22,344 nucleotides of DNA. Source: Fibrobacter sp. UBA4373 (GTDB taxonomy: Bacteria > Fibrobacterota > Fibrobacteria > Fibrobacterales > Fibrobacteraceae). The DNA lies in the NCBI GenBank assembly GCA_002390045.1, contig DGSB01000006.1, positions 1 through 22,344 of the forward strand, in the 5' to 3' direction. Position 1 is the stretch's first letter; each line of letters opens with the position of its first letter. Position numbers and translations under genes: made by a program. Positions 1 to 8,948 of the stretch are shown one piece after another. Below the pieces are notes generated by a model that was not told where the DNA came from, did not search any database, and saw nothing but the letters and a program-made list of their open reading frames with translations.

Positions 1-385
1 GAGCCGCACCCGTACCGGTACCGCCGCCCATACCTGCGGAGATGAACACCATGTCGGCACCTTCAAGCTTATGCTCAACCGTATCCTTGTCTTCCATCAA
101 AGCCTGACGGCCGACTTCCGGCTTTGCACCTGCGCCAAGCGTCTTGGTCGTCTTCTGACCAATGGCAATCTTTTCATCGGCAAGGTTATTATCGAGAGCA
201 AGAGCATCCGTGTTGATTGCGATGAATTCAACATCCTTGATGTTCATATTGACCATGCGGTTCACAGCGTTACCGCCGGCTCCACCGACACCCACGATCT
301 TAATCTTCGCCTTATGATCCGCACTGCTGGCGATGATATGTTGTCTAGCTTCGTAATCAGCCATGTTGTTGAGTTGTTCGTTCAT
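1..385 (-). CDS. ftsZ: Cell division protein FtsZ (N-terminal 128 residues, truncated by window edge)
   Basis: FtsZ is the tubulin-like GTPase that polymerises into the cytokinetic Z ring at midcell. The visible N-terminus reads MNEQLNNMADYEARQHIIAS, then the nucleotide-binding start KIVGVGGAGGNAVNRM, the INTDALAL segment and the tubulin signature GGGTGTG, with the edge falling just after it. The ATG at 385 is preceded by AGGGAG at a good distance, which supports this start over the internal Met eight codons on. A 41-base AT-rich gap separates it from ftsA, the longest gap in the division operon, so a local promoter or processing site is possible, but I could not identify one. The C-terminal polymer-interface and FtsA-binding tail lie outside the window. 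The identification is firm. Confidence 0.97.
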   Translation of the reverse strand, partial: MNEQLNNMADYEARQHIIASSADHKAKIKIVGVGGAGGNAVNRMVNMNIKDVEFIAINTDALALDNNLADEKIAIGQKTTKTLGAGAKPEVGRQALMEDKDTVEHKLEGADMVFISAGMGGGTGTGAA

Positions 386-426
386 AGTGTTCTCCCTGGT
401 TTATTGTTTTAAACTTTTTTCGTCCA

Positions 427-1704
427 TCAGATGTAGTTCTTGAGGATGTTCAAAATGCGGCCCAACTTGCTGCCGACGGACCCGACAATTTTTGTCGTAC
501 GCGTTTCGCGGCGTTCCTTGGGTTGATCGTTCATCGCCGCGTAATACAAAAGTCCTACGCCTGTGGAATGTGTCGGCATGCAGACGATTTCGCTAAAGCC
601 TTCATCCGGTTTACGCGGAGCGCCTAAACGGACAGGAGTCCTTTCAAAAATCTTTTCGGCAAGTTCCTGCGTTCCTTCCAAAAGCGAAGTTCCTCCCGTA
701 ATGACGATTCCAGCGCCAAGACTTCCGTCAAAGCCCTTATTTTTCAAATCGTCATGCACCTTCATCAAAATTTCATTCATGCGGCAATAGATGATATAGG
801 CCAAATGCTTGCGGCTACAATCCTTGCCAGGACGGCCACCGATTCCCGGAACGGTAAACGTGACTTCGTCGAGCAGATTCGAGCGGCGGCATGTGCCGTA
901 CATCTTCTTGATTTCTTCCGCACGGTCCATCGGAGTGGTAAGACCGATTGCAATATCGCTGGTGATGGCATTGCCTGCGATATCGAACGAAACGGTATAA
1001 ACCACCTTGTCTTCCTTGAAGACGGCCACATCGGTAGAGGTCGCTCCGATGTCCACAATCGCCACTCCAAGTTCCTTTTCGTCATTTTCCAAAACACAGC
1101 ATGCATCGGCGAGCGGTTCAAGGACAAGTCCTTTTACCGTCAGTTCCGCACCTTCGACTGCCTTGCTAATGTTGCGGACAATTCCCTTCTGGGCAAGCAC
1201 CAGCTGAACTTCCACGCTCAAGCTCGTACCTTCCATGCCCTGAGGATTCTTGATTCCACCGCGTTCATCCAGAACATAGTCGCCCGGTAAAACATGGATA
1301 ATGTCCATGTCTACAGGACGCTGAACAAGCTGACTTGCCTGTTCTACGACGCGTTTCATCGCTTCCTTCGTTACCACACCGTTGAATTCACGGAGAGGAA
1401 TCGAAGCCTGGCTTGCAACGGAACGGATGTTGCTTCCAGCAACACCGACATACACTTCCTTCACGTCCACGCCGCTCGAAAGTTCTGCGTCACCCACAGC
1501 CTTTTTCAAAGCCTGAATGGTCGCTTCAAGTTCGTTTGCGTCACCTTTCTTCAGCGGAGGATTTCCAAAGCCCAAAACGCGGACCTTGTTATTGTCCTCA
1601 ATCTGTCCAATAAAGACGCCAATTTTAGAACTACCGATATCGAGCCCAACAATGGTGCGGGCAGGATCGATGCCTTCGATGTTTTCCTCTTCTTTTGCCA
1701 TCAT
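427..1704 (-). CDS. ftsA: Cell division protein FtsA, actin-like membrane tether of FtsZ
   Basis: FtsA is an actin-fold ATPase that anchors FtsZ filaments to the inner membrane and recruits later divisome proteins. The 425 residues match the family's usual length. Actin-fold motifs are visible: phosphate-1 loop VGLDIGSSKIGVFIG (residues 19-33), phosphate-2 loop VAIVDIGATSTDVAVF (about 214-229) and adenosine motif GIVITGGTSLLEG near residue 335. The protein ends in a basic, hydrophobic helix (KLGRILNILKNYI) that fits the family's amphipathic membrane-targeting sequence. The start overlaps the ftsQ stop as ATGA. Two ATG codons are adjacent (1704 and 1701); the AGAGG upstream is better spaced from the second, so the true protein may lack the first Met. 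ftsZ follows directly. Confidence 0.96.
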   Translation of the reverse strand: MMAKEEENIEGIDPARTIVGLDIGSSKIGVFIGQIEDNNKVRVLGFGNPPLKKGDANELEATIQALKKAVGDAELSSGVDVKEVYVGVAGSNIRSVASQASIPLREFNGVVTKEAMKRVVEQASQLVQRPVDMDIIHVLPGDYVLDERGGIKNPQGMEGTSLSVEVQLVLAQKGIVRNISKAVEGAELTVKGLVLEPLADACCVLENDEKELGVAIVDIGATSTDVAVFKEDKVVYTVSFDIAGNAITSDIAIGLTTPMDRAEEIKKMYGTCRRSNLLDEVTFTVPGIGGRPGKDCSRKHLAYIIYCRMNEILMKVHDDLKNKGFDGSLGAGIVITGGTSLLEGTQELAEKIFERTPVRLGAPRKPDEGFSEIVCMPTHSTGVGLLYYAAMNDQPKERRETRTTKIVGSVGSKLGRILNILKNYI

Positions 1705-2510
1705 TTGACCTCTTTTGCAGATGGATATGCGTAAGCGAAACCTTCAAAACGCAAATCCAAAGACTTGACTGAACTCATTTCCTGCGAAAGTCCATCGACC
1801 AACAATCGATAATGGTGAAAGGACTTCTCAGTTACATTTTCCAACGGGAACAGAACCTTAAAACGTACGTTGCGGAAGAATACTTCCATCGCATGTTTTT
1901 TTTCGTCCACCGCGACTTGCGAAACTTCTTTGTAAAGAGCTTCGTCTGCAGAACGCATTTTTTGAAGGAAGGATGCAATCTGCTTGATTTCACGATTTCG
2001 CGAGATCGTCGCCACAGGGAGTTCAAGACCTGCGGACGCAGCGATCGGAAGAACTAATCCACGTCCCGAATACGCCTTCCACTGCCCCTTGTCAAGCGTT
2101 TCCATAATCGGAGTGGTTTCTTCCACATCAATCGTTACCTTCCAAAACATTCCCACGTCCACCTTTGCATCTTGCAAAAGCGGAAGCGAAAGCAAACGGT
2201 TCCGGACACTGTCGGCATAAATCGCCGACATCGGCATTCCGGTTTCAAGACCGGCAGTCTGCAAAATTTCTTCCCAAGTCAACATCCGGTTCCCGGTAAT
2301 GTCAATTGTCTTGAGTGTTCGAAGTTCTGCCGGATTGAATTTGCGAATCCAGAACCATCCTTGCCAAATGGCAACGCCGAGTACAGCCACAACCAGAAAG
2401 ATTTTCCAACCTTTCTTCGAAAGCCAACGACCAACCTTCGCAAGATTCTGCTTACGCTTCTCGCGACGATCATTCATTCGCTTGATTTCGTTGTAACCGA
2501 TACGCGCCAT
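1701..2510 (-). CDS. ftsQ: Cell division protein FtsQ/DivIB
   Basis: FtsQ is a bitopic inner-membrane protein that, with FtsL and FtsB, links the cytoplasmic Z ring to septal peptidoglycan synthesis. The sequence shows a highly basic cytoplasmic N-terminus (about residues 1-34), one membrane segment (about 35-54, IFLVVAVLGVAIWQGWFWI) and then a periplasmic region that begins with a POTRA-like domain (about 65-135, including IDITGNRMLTWEEIL). At 269 residues the length is normal for the family. Sequence conservation is low, as expected for FtsQ, so position between murC and ftsA supports the call. The murC stop abuts this ATG (TAAATG) with no spacer, which suggests translational coupling; a GGAGG lies about 17 bases upstream. 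An alternative start is the Met at residue 12. Confidence 0.88.
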   Translation of the reverse strand: MARIGYNEIKRMNDRREKRKQNLAKVGRWLSKKGWKIFLVVAVLGVAIWQGWFWIRKFNPAELRTLKTIDITGNRMLTWEEILQTAGLETGMPMSAIYADSVRNRLLSLPLLQDAKVDVGMFWKVTIDVEETTPIMETLDKGQWKAYSGRGLVLPIAASAGLELPVATISRNREIKQIASFLQKMRSADEALYKEVSQVAVDEKKHAMEVFFRNVRFKVLFPLENVTEKSFHHYRLLVDGLSQEMSSVKSLDLRFEGFAYAYPSAKEVK

Positions 2511-3896
2511 TTACTTTTTCAAAGCCTCCAAGAACGGACGTTCTGCTTTCCAGACATCCCCTGCACCCATAAAGAGCACGAGATCGCCCGGTTTTGCGTC
2601 TTTCTTCAAGATTTCCAAAGCCTCTTCCTTGGTGCCGACGAAGCGTGCGTTCTGATGCCCGCGCGCCACAGCGGTATCGGAAATCAGCTTTCCAGAAATT
2701 CCCGGAATCGGCTGTTCACGAGCCTTGTAAATTTCAAGGACCAAGAGTTCATCGCAATTGGCAAAGACTTCGGCAAAGGCTTCGTACTGATCACGGGTAC
2801 GCGTATAAAGATGCGGTTGGAACACCACAATAACGCGCTTTTCGGGGAACGTATCGCGTGCGCCCTGGAGAGTCGCCGCCGTTTCCGTCGGATGGTGAGC
2901 GTAATCGTCATACACCATCACCCCGTTTTCTTCACCAATGAATTCAAAACGGCGCTTCACTCCGGTGAACTGCGCAAGAGCCTTACGAACGACATCGAGC
3001 GGAATATGCTCTTCGTTCGAAAGGGCAATCGTCGACGTCGCATTCAAAACGTTATGCTTGCCTGGAATCTTGAGCGTGAATTCACCCAAAGACTCGTTAT
3101 TCTTGAAGACTTCAAAATGTGAAATTCCATTTTCGGAACGCACATTGTCAGCGCGGTACATCGCCTGACGGCTAAAGCCATAAGTGACAACAGGCTTTGT
3201 AAAACGCGTCAATACCGACTGGATGTTCGGATTGTCAATGCAGACAACCACCTGACCGTAGAACGGAACTTTATTGGCAAAGGCTACGAAAGCGTCCTTG
3301 ATGGCATCGAGCGTTCCATAGGTATCCAAATGTTCGCGATCAATATTTGTAATGATAGCCGAAGACGGCATCATCGAAAGGAAGCTACGGTCGAATTCAT
3401 CGCTTTCGGCAATCAAGTAACGTCCACGGCCGACTTTGGCACCGCTACCCTTTCCCTTCACCACGCCACCGACAATGACCGTCGGGTCTTCGCCGGCAGC
3501 TTCCCAAATGGCACCGAGCATCGAAGTGGTTGTGGTTTTGCCATGGGTTCCGCTAACAGCAAGCGTGTACTTTAACCGCATGAGCTCGCCGAGCATTTCT
3601 GCACGACGGATAACCGGAATGCGACGAGCCTTCGCTTCCACAATTTCCGGATTGTCCATTTTGACCGCAGAAGAATAAACGAGAAGGTCTGCATTTTCCA
3701 CATTCTTCGCTTCATGCGTCGGGAAAATTTCAAGACCAAGATCCTTCAGATACTGAATCGCCGGACCATCACCCGTATCGCTACCTGTCACCACAAAACC
3801 ATTTTCATGGAGAACTTCGGCAATACCCGACATACCGGCACCGCCGATGCCCACAAAATGCAGTCTTTTAACACGATTGCTCGGAATCAAATTCAT
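2511..3896 (-). CDS. murC: UDP-N-acetylmuramate--L-alanine ligase MurC
   Basis: MurC is the cytoplasmic ATP-dependent ligase that adds L-Ala to UDP-MurNAc, the first step of stem-peptide assembly. The 461-residue product has the dinucleotide-like glycine loop GIGGAGMSG (16-24), the Mur-ligase P-loop GTHGKTTTT (116-124), the central YDDYAHHPTE motif and the late FQPHLYTRT motif, all diagnostic of MurC. The reading frame is open for 25 more codons upstream, but that stretch lies inside the murG end and lacks family similarity. I therefore start at the ATG at 3896, giving MNLIPSNRVKRLHFVGIGG. This ATG has a GGAG seven bases upstream and sits one base after the murG stop (TAAGATG). It is probably translated as part of the same operon message. 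Confidence 0.95.
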   Translation of the reverse strand: MNLIPSNRVKRLHFVGIGGAGMSGIAEVLHENGFVVTGSDTGDGPAIQYLKDLGLEIFPTHEAKNVENADLLVYSSAVKMDNPEIVEAKARRIPVIRRAEMLGELMRLKYTLAVSGTHGKTTTTSMLGAIWEAAGEDPTVIVGGVVKGKGSGAKVGRGRYLIAESDEFDRSFLSMMPSSAIITNIDREHLDTYGTLDAIKDAFVAFANKVPFYGQVVVCIDNPNIQSVLTRFTKPVVTYGFSRQAMYRADNVRSENGISHFEVFKNNESLGEFTLKIPGKHNVLNATSTIALSNEEHIPLDVVRKALAQFTGVKRRFEFIGEENGVMVYDDYAHHPTETAATLQGARDTFPEKRVIVVFQPHLYTRTRDQYEAFAEVFANCDELLVLEIYKAREQPIPGISGKLISDTAVARGHQNARFVGTKEEALEILKKDAKPGDLVLFMGAGDVWKAERPFLEALKK

Positions 3897-3897
3897 C

Positions 3898-4974
3898 TTA
3901 GCACTCCGCATCCAAAATGGTTTTCGCAATCTGGTCCGCCGCATCGGGCATTCCGATCGACTTGGCGGCAAGAGCCATCTTGTTCAATTTTTCTTCGTTC
4001 GAAAGCAGATTCTGCACCTTGTTCCAAAGGTCGTTCGGATCGCTGTCCAGTTCAACGAGAGCTGCACCCGCCTTTTCAACCACACGAGCATTGAATTCCT
4101 GATGGTTCGCCGTCGCAAACGGGAACGGGAAAAGGATCGACGGTTTTCCAAAGGCGAGGATTTCTGCCAAAGTCGAAGCCCCTGCGCGGCTGACGATCAG
4201 ATCGGCATGTCCCATATAAGCGTAAATGTTATCGAGGAAAGCCGTCACCGTGACATTTTCCGGAATATGCGAAACACGTTCCTTAATACTATCGACGTTC
4301 TTGGCACCAGCCTGCCACACAACAGAGATATCCATTCTGCCGGCAATTGCTGTCAAGGATTCTTCCATTTTTACGTTGATGCCACGGGCTCCCTGAGAAC
4401 CTCCGACAATCAAAACGGATTTCGTGCCTTCGCGAAATTCCTTTGGCCGCGGAAGATCTTCAATTTTGGGAAGTTCACGGACCGGATTGCCGAACACCTG
4501 GGTCTCGGTATGCGGAAAGAACTTCTGAGCGTCGGCCGATGTCACAAAGATCTTCTTTGCATAACGGGAGCCGACCTTATTGGCAACACCAGCAACGGCA
4601 TTCTGTTCCTGAATGTACACAGGGATTCCTGCACGGCCAGCTGCCATAACGATCGGGAGGGATACATAGCCACCCGTCGCCACGACCACATCCGGCTCTC
4701 GTTTTTTCAATACCGCTTTCGCACTCTGCACAGCCTTAAAAAGGTTGTACGGCAAGGAAAGGTTCTGCATAAAAGATCCCCGGTGCAGCGGAACCGCCGT
4801 GATTTCATCGAAATCAAAGCGAGGCTTCACCAAGCGGGATTCCATCGAATCCTTTCGGCCAGCAAACGAAATCTGTTCAATGCCAAACTTTTTCAAGCTT
4901 TCTGCAATCGCGACCGCCGGGAAAACGTGTCCACCGGTACCGCCACATGCGAACAAGAACTTTTTCTGTTTCAT
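3898..4974 (-). CDS. murG: Lipid II synthase MurG (UDP-GlcNAc:lipid I N-acetylglucosaminyltransferase)
   Basis: MurG is a peripheral inner-membrane GT-B glycosyltransferase (family GT28) that transfers GlcNAc from UDP-GlcNAc to lipid I to form lipid II. The 358 residues are of normal length. Motifs seen are the N-terminal loop GGTGGHVFPA (11-20), TGGYVSLP (99-106), QEQNAVAG (121-128), the second glycine loop GGSQGARGIN (190-199) and the C-terminal donor-binding region SRAGASTLAEILAFGKP followed by NHQEFNA. The start overlaps the ftsW stop (ATGA) and has GAGG five bases upstream, so coupling to ftsW is likely. Its substrate lipid I is made by MraY, whose gene is not in this cluster. Confidence 0.96.
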   Translation of the reverse strand: MKQKKFLFACGGTGGHVFPAVAIAESLKKFGIEQISFAGRKDSMESRLVKPRFDFDEITAVPLHRGSFMQNLSLPYNLFKAVQSAKAVLKKREPDVVVATGGYVSLPIVMAAGRAGIPVYIQEQNAVAGVANKVGSRYAKKIFVTSADAQKFFPHTETQVFGNPVRELPKIEDLPRPKEFREGTKSVLIVGGSQGARGINVKMEESLTAIAGRMDISVVWQAGAKNVDSIKERVSHIPENVTVTAFLDNIYAYMGHADLIVSRAGASTLAEILAFGKPSILFPFPFATANHQEFNARVVEKAGAALVELDSDPNDLWNKVQNLLSNEEKLNKMALAAKSIGMPDAADQIAKTILDAEC

Positions 4975-6122
4975 ACAACCCTCACATCTTGAGCGCGACT
5001 TCTAGGTTCACGAATATCCTGACCCGTTGTCGACCGAGAAATGTTCAACAAAATGCCAATCGATCCCATGGAAACGATCAAGTTCGTACCGCCGTAACTA
5101 ATAAACGGCATCGGCTGACCTGTCGTCGGCATAAGACCCGTGCAAACAAAAACATGGAAAATCACGTTAAATGCCAGCGAAGAAGTCAGGCAGACCGCGA
5201 AATACTTGGCAAAGCGGGACTTTGCATTACGGGCAATCATAAAACCGCGATAAATGATAAAGCCGAAAAGAGCGAGCACAAGAGTCGTTCCTAAGAATCC
5301 AAGTTCTTCTCCGAGCAAGCTAAAAGCCACATCCTTGTAGGATTCCGGAAGATAGCCGAGTTTCTGCGTTCCCTGACCGATTCCCGTTCCAATCCATCCG
5401 CCATGCCCAAGGCTAATCAGAGCGTTGTAAAGCTGGTAACCGCCTTCCTGAATGTGTTCTTCCGGATGCAACCAAGCCTGCAAGCGTTTAAACCGATAAG
5501 GAGCAGCAAGGCCCACAACCAAAGCCGCCAATGCAACAGGAATAAACGACGCGAACAAATAGCGCAGTTTTACACCTGCCGTAAAGAACAGCACATAAGT
5601 CGTCGCTCCCACAAGTAAAGCCATCGAGAAGTTCGGCTGCAGAAGAATCAATCCGCAAACAATCACAAGCGTCACCATCGGTTGCACATATCCACGTTTA
5701 AAGTCCGTAATTTCATCGCCTAATTCCGAAAGGCGACGGGACATATACGCAAACATGGCCACCTTCATCAATTCCGAAGGCTGCAACGAGAAACCAGCGA
5801 TCGAAAGCCAGCGGGCAGCGCCCTTCGTGACAGCTCCCGTCACCACAACAGCCACAAGCGCCACAAGGCACGCCAAAAAAAGCGGATGGCAGATCTTATG
5901 GAAAATCTTATGGTCAATAATCGTCGCGAGTGCCAGAACAACAAAACCGAAACCGATGACTCGCAAATGCTTCAGCGCATAGAAGTAAGAAGGGCGCCCG
6001 AGTTCCGTCGCATGGAAATTACTTCCACTGTAAATGACAAACACACCCAAAGCAAGCAATGCAATCATTGCAAGCAGCAAGGGCTTGTCAAATTTCATGA
6101 TGGAACTCAAGTGACTATTCAT
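4971..6122 (-). CDS. ftsW: SEDS-family septal peptidoglycan glycosyltransferase FtsW
   Basis: FtsW is a polytopic inner-membrane protein that polymerises lipid II into glycan strands at the septum, working with the transpeptidase FtsI. The 383-residue sequence is strongly hydrophobic, with about ten membrane segments. SEDS signatures are visible: GAARWL (101-106), QPSELMK (114-120), the LPESYKDVAFSLLGEELG loop whose Asp264 aligns with the conserved catalytic aspartate, and the late PFISYGGTNL motif. I chose FtsW rather than RodA because it lies in the dcw operon next to murG and carries this motif set. The start at 6122 follows the murF stop after 13 bases, with AGG just after that stop; an alternative is Met9. 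In most dcw clusters mraY and murD occupy this junction. Confidence 0.94.
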   Translation of the reverse strand: MNSHLSSIMKFDKPLLLAMIALLALGVFVIYSGSNFHATELGRPSYFYALKHLRVIGFGFVVLALATIIDHKIFHKICHPLFLACLVALVAVVVTGAVTKGAARWLSIAGFSLQPSELMKVAMFAYMSRRLSELGDEITDFKRGYVQPMVTLVIVCGLILLQPNFSMALLVGATTYVLFFTAGVKLRYLFASFIPVALAALVVGLAAPYRFKRLQAWLHPEEHIQEGGYQLYNALISLGHGGWIGTGIGQGTQKLGYLPESYKDVAFSLLGEELGFLGTTLVLALFGFIIYRGFMIARNAKSRFAKYFAVCLTSSLAFNVIFHVFVCTGLMPTTGQPMPFISYGGTNLIVSMGSIGILLNISRSTTGQDIREPRSRAQDVRVV

Positions 6123-6135
6123 CCTTCATCAACCT

Positions 6136-7533
6136 TTACTTGTTTGTCATCGCCGGTTCAAGACGCAAAAGCTTATCCACGACCTGTTCCATTTTCATGC
6201 CGCGGGAGCCCTTTACCAAGAGGACATCGCCAAAGTGGACGTTTTCCGAAAGGAATTCCATCGCTTCTTCAACGGTTTCAAAATGCACGGCACAATCCTT
6301 TTCCATGCCTGCATCCAGAGCACCCTTCTGTGTATTCCGGCTCAATTTTCCGACAGCGACAAGCATGTCGAACTTCATTTGCGGAACCAGTTCGCCGATT
6401 TCGTGGTGCAAATCTTCTGCCTTATCGCCTAATTCGAGCATATCGCCAAGAATGGCGATTTTACGTCCGGCATTTGTAATGGCTCCAATCGTCTGCAAAG
6501 CCATTCGCGTTGAAGACGGATTCGCATTATAACAATCCGAAACAACCTTAATGCCCACACCGTTGCGGATTTCCATACGCATATTGGCGGCATGGAATTT
6601 TTCAAGAGCATCGGCGATCACAGACTTCGGCATGCGAAGAGAGGTTGCCACAGCGATTGCGGCAAGCGCATTGTAAACATTATGAATACCCGGAACACTC
6701 AAATGGAATTCCGTGCGACCAATCTTAAAGCTGGCGCAAGCATTCGCATCCCACTTTAAATTTTCCGGCTTGATCACTCCGCGCTTAATGCCAAAAGTCA
6801 ATACGCGATAACTCTTGTTCGTGCGAAGCTTGGAGAGGCGGGAATCATCCGCATTGACCACCAAAAGTCCATTCTTTTTCAAGCCGTCGGTGATGGTCAC
6901 CTTTTCCTTGAAAACATGGTCCAAATCCTGAAGACGTTCCAAATGGCTTGCGCCAATATTCGTAATCACAGCGATATCGGGTTCCACAGCCATCGAAAGC
7001 GGATGGATTTCACCCGGAGCGTTCGTGCCCATTTCTACAACGGCCACTTCATCGGAATGCTTCAAACGGAACAGCGTTTTCGGCACGCCGATCTGGTTAT
7101 TCAAATTGCCTTCGGTCGCCATCGTCTTAAACTGGGCAGACAGAACCGCTTTGAGCATTTCCTTGGTGGTCGTCTTACCGTTCGAGCCCGTCACAGCAAT
7201 TTTCTTGACACTAAAAAGACGCTGATAGCCCTTTGCCAATTTCAGCAAAGCCTGATTCGAATCATCTACCGGAACATAGACATCTGCCAAAGATTCATTT
7301 GCACGACCTGCATCCATTACGCTCATCAGGGCTCCTTTCTTCATCACTTCAGGAATAAAACTATGCGCATCAAAGCGCGCGCCTTTCAACGGCCAAAACA
7401 CAACTCCCGGACCCGCTTCACGACTGTCCAGGCAAAGATTCACTTTACGCTTTGCAGCTCGAGCCGAAAGTCCCACCGGACTACTCTCGAGAATTTCACA
7501 AAATTCTTTGACTGTAATATCCAACTTCTGCAT
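6136..7533 (-). CDS. murF: UDP-MurNAc-tripeptide--D-Ala-D-Ala ligase MurF
   Basis: MurF is the cytoplasmic ATP-dependent ligase that adds the D-Ala-D-Ala dipeptide to complete the UDP-MurNAc-pentapeptide. At 465 residues it has the usual three-domain Mur-ligase size. Motifs seen are LDSREAGPGVVFWPLKG near residues 35-51, P-loop GSNGKTTTKEML (116-127), the EMGTNAPGEI motif and SDCYNANPSS, the MurF equivalent of the central ligase motif, followed by ILGDMLELG. GSRGMKME near the C-terminus is also typical. The ATG overlaps the murE stop by one base (TAATG), and GGAG lies eight bases upstream. D-Ala-D-Ala would come from a Ddl ligase encoded elsewhere, since no ddl is present in this cluster. Confidence 0.96.
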   Translation of the reverse strand: MQKLDITVKEFCEILESSPVGLSARAAKRKVNLCLDSREAGPGVVFWPLKGARFDAHSFIPEVMKKGALMSVMDAGRANESLADVYVPVDDSNQALLKLAKGYQRLFSVKKIAVTGSNGKTTTKEMLKAVLSAQFKTMATEGNLNNQIGVPKTLFRLKHSDEVAVVEMGTNAPGEIHPLSMAVEPDIAVITNIGASHLERLQDLDHVFKEKVTITDGLKKNGLLVVNADDSRLSKLRTNKSYRVLTFGIKRGVIKPENLKWDANACASFKIGRTEFHLSVPGIHNVYNALAAIAVATSLRMPKSVIADALEKFHAANMRMEIRNGVGIKVVSDCYNANPSSTRMALQTIGAITNAGRKIAILGDMLELGDKAEDLHHEIGELVPQMKFDMLVAVGKLSRNTQKGALDAGMEKDCAVHFETVEEAMEFLSENVHFGDVLLVKGSRGMKMEQVVDKLLRLEPAMTNK

Positions 7534-8942
7534 TACTTCATCTCCCGAAGGATGACTTCGTGATCGTCGAAATGATGTTTTGTCTTTCCGATGATCTGGT
7601 AATTTTCATGACCCTTTCCGGCAACCACGAGAAAATCTCCCGCTTGCATTGCCTTGCACGCTTCGCGAATAGCATCTTCACGGGAAACGATCACCTTGAA
7701 ATGGTCAGAATGCATTCCTTTCACGATATCCGCGATAATATCTTCCGGTTTTTCCGTACGCGGATTATCCGACGTCACCCATGCAAAATCCGCACCTTGT
7801 TCCGCAATGGCGCCCATAATAGGACGCTTGTTACGGTCGCGATCACCGCCACAGCCGAACACAACGGAGAGCTTTCCTTTGCAAAGGGAACGGGCCACGC
7901 GCAAAACGCGTTCCAAAGCATCCGGCGTATGAGCATAGTCCACAATCACACGACGTGCACCATCGTTAAAAGTCATCTCAAAACGTCCCGGAACTTTCAC
8001 GGTCGCAAGAGCCTTGCGAATCGAACTTTCCGAAATTCCGATTGCCTTTGCCCAGCTCATCACAAGCAGCACGTTATCCGCATTGAATTCACCCACAAGG
8101 CAAGTTTCAATCGGGGAATTCGAAATTGCCGGAATATCCAGCACAAGGCCATCTTCCGAGCTCTGAATGGATTTCGGAACCACATCGGCACAGTCCAAGC
8201 CAAGGCGAGAAACCGCCATTTTTTTCGAAACCGAAATTTCATTCCAAAGGCGCTTTCCGTAAGTATCGTCCACATTGATCACGGCGATACCGTCCGCAGC
8301 CAAATAGCGCGTAAACAAAAGTTTTTTCGCCTGGAAATAATTTTCCATCGTTTTGTGATAGTCCAGGTGGTCTTCTGTCAAATTCGAAAAGAGAGCGCTC
8401 TTGTAAGCAATCCCCTGCACACGTCCTTGGTCAAGAGAATGCGACGAAGCTTCCATTACCAAATCCGTGCACCCAGCCTTCACCGCTTCCGCGGCAAAAG
8501 CATAAAGTTCCAAAATTCCCGGAGTCGTCAAGTTCGAAGCAATAACCTTGTCTCCGATTTTTTTGCAAATCGTTCCGACAAGAGCCGTTTTACGGCCATC
8601 GCTCGAAAGCATGGATTCCATCAAAAAAGCGCTGGTCGTTTTGCCATTCGTTCCGGTAATCGCATGAGCTCTCAAATTCGAGAAAGGATCGCGGTAAAAG
8701 ATTTTGGCAACCGAAGCACGTTCTTCTTTAACGCTCGGAACCAAGATCCACTTGCTCGAAAGATCCTTCGGAGCTTCCACTTCACCGACAACCGCAACAG
8801 CACCCTTCGAGAGAGCCGTGCGAGCAAATTCTTCTGCCTGTTCTCCAGGCATTGCAAAGAACAAATCGCCTGGATTCACCTTGCGAGAATCATCGCAAAG
8901 TCCCTGAATTCCCAAATTCTTCAAAACGGTTTCAGACAACAT
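7533..8942 (-). CDS. murE: UDP-MurNAc-tripeptide synthetase MurE (meso-DAP adding type)
   Basis: MurE adds the third residue of the peptidoglycan stem peptide to UDP-MurNAc-L-Ala-D-Glu in the cytoplasm. The 469-residue sequence has the early DDSRKVNPGDLFFAMPG segment, the P-loop GTNGKTTSAF (97-106), EASSHSLDQGR, the VDYAHTPDALE motif and FGCGGDRDRNKRP. The specificity loop reads DNPRTEKP (residues 392-399). In this family DNPR marks enzymes that use meso-diaminopimelate rather than L-lysine, so the organism most likely has DAP-type peptidoglycan. This is the main cell-envelope clue in the window. Six bases separate the ftsI stop from this ATG, with an AGGTC just upstream. Confidence 0.96.
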   Translation of the reverse strand: MLSETVLKNLGIQGLCDDSRKVNPGDLFFAMPGEQAEEFARTALSKGAVAVVGEVEAPKDLSSKWILVPSVKEERASVAKIFYRDPFSNLRAHAITGTNGKTTSAFLMESMLSSDGRKTALVGTICKKIGDKVIASNLTTPGILELYAFAAEAVKAGCTDLVMEASSHSLDQGRVQGIAYKSALFSNLTEDHLDYHKTMENYFQAKKLLFTRYLAADGIAVINVDDTYGKRLWNEISVSKKMAVSRLGLDCADVVPKSIQSSEDGLVLDIPAISNSPIETCLVGEFNADNVLLVMSWAKAIGISESSIRKALATVKVPGRFEMTFNDGARRVIVDYAHTPDALERVLRVARSLCKGKLSVVFGCGGDRDRNKRPIMGAIAEQGADFAWVTSDNPRTEKPEDIIADIVKGMHSDHFKVIVSREDAIREACKAMQAGDFLVVAGKGHENYQIIGKTKHHFDDHEVILREMK

Positions 8943-8948
8943 TTTGAC

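Noticed and set aside
386..426. Possible separate promoter for ftsZ in the 41-base gap
   Set aside because: The gap is AT-rich but no paired -35 and -10 boxes with acceptable spacing were seen; upstream promoters inside ftsA cannot be judged by eye.
3897..3971. Upstream extension of murC by 25 codons
   Set aside because: The extension lies inside the end of murG, shows no MurC similarity, and the ATG at 3896 has a well-spaced GGAG and the typical N-terminus.
3847..4992. A 381-codon plus-strand frame antisense to murG
   Set aside because: MurG on the minus strand has every family motif; the antisense product resembles nothing and has no start signals.
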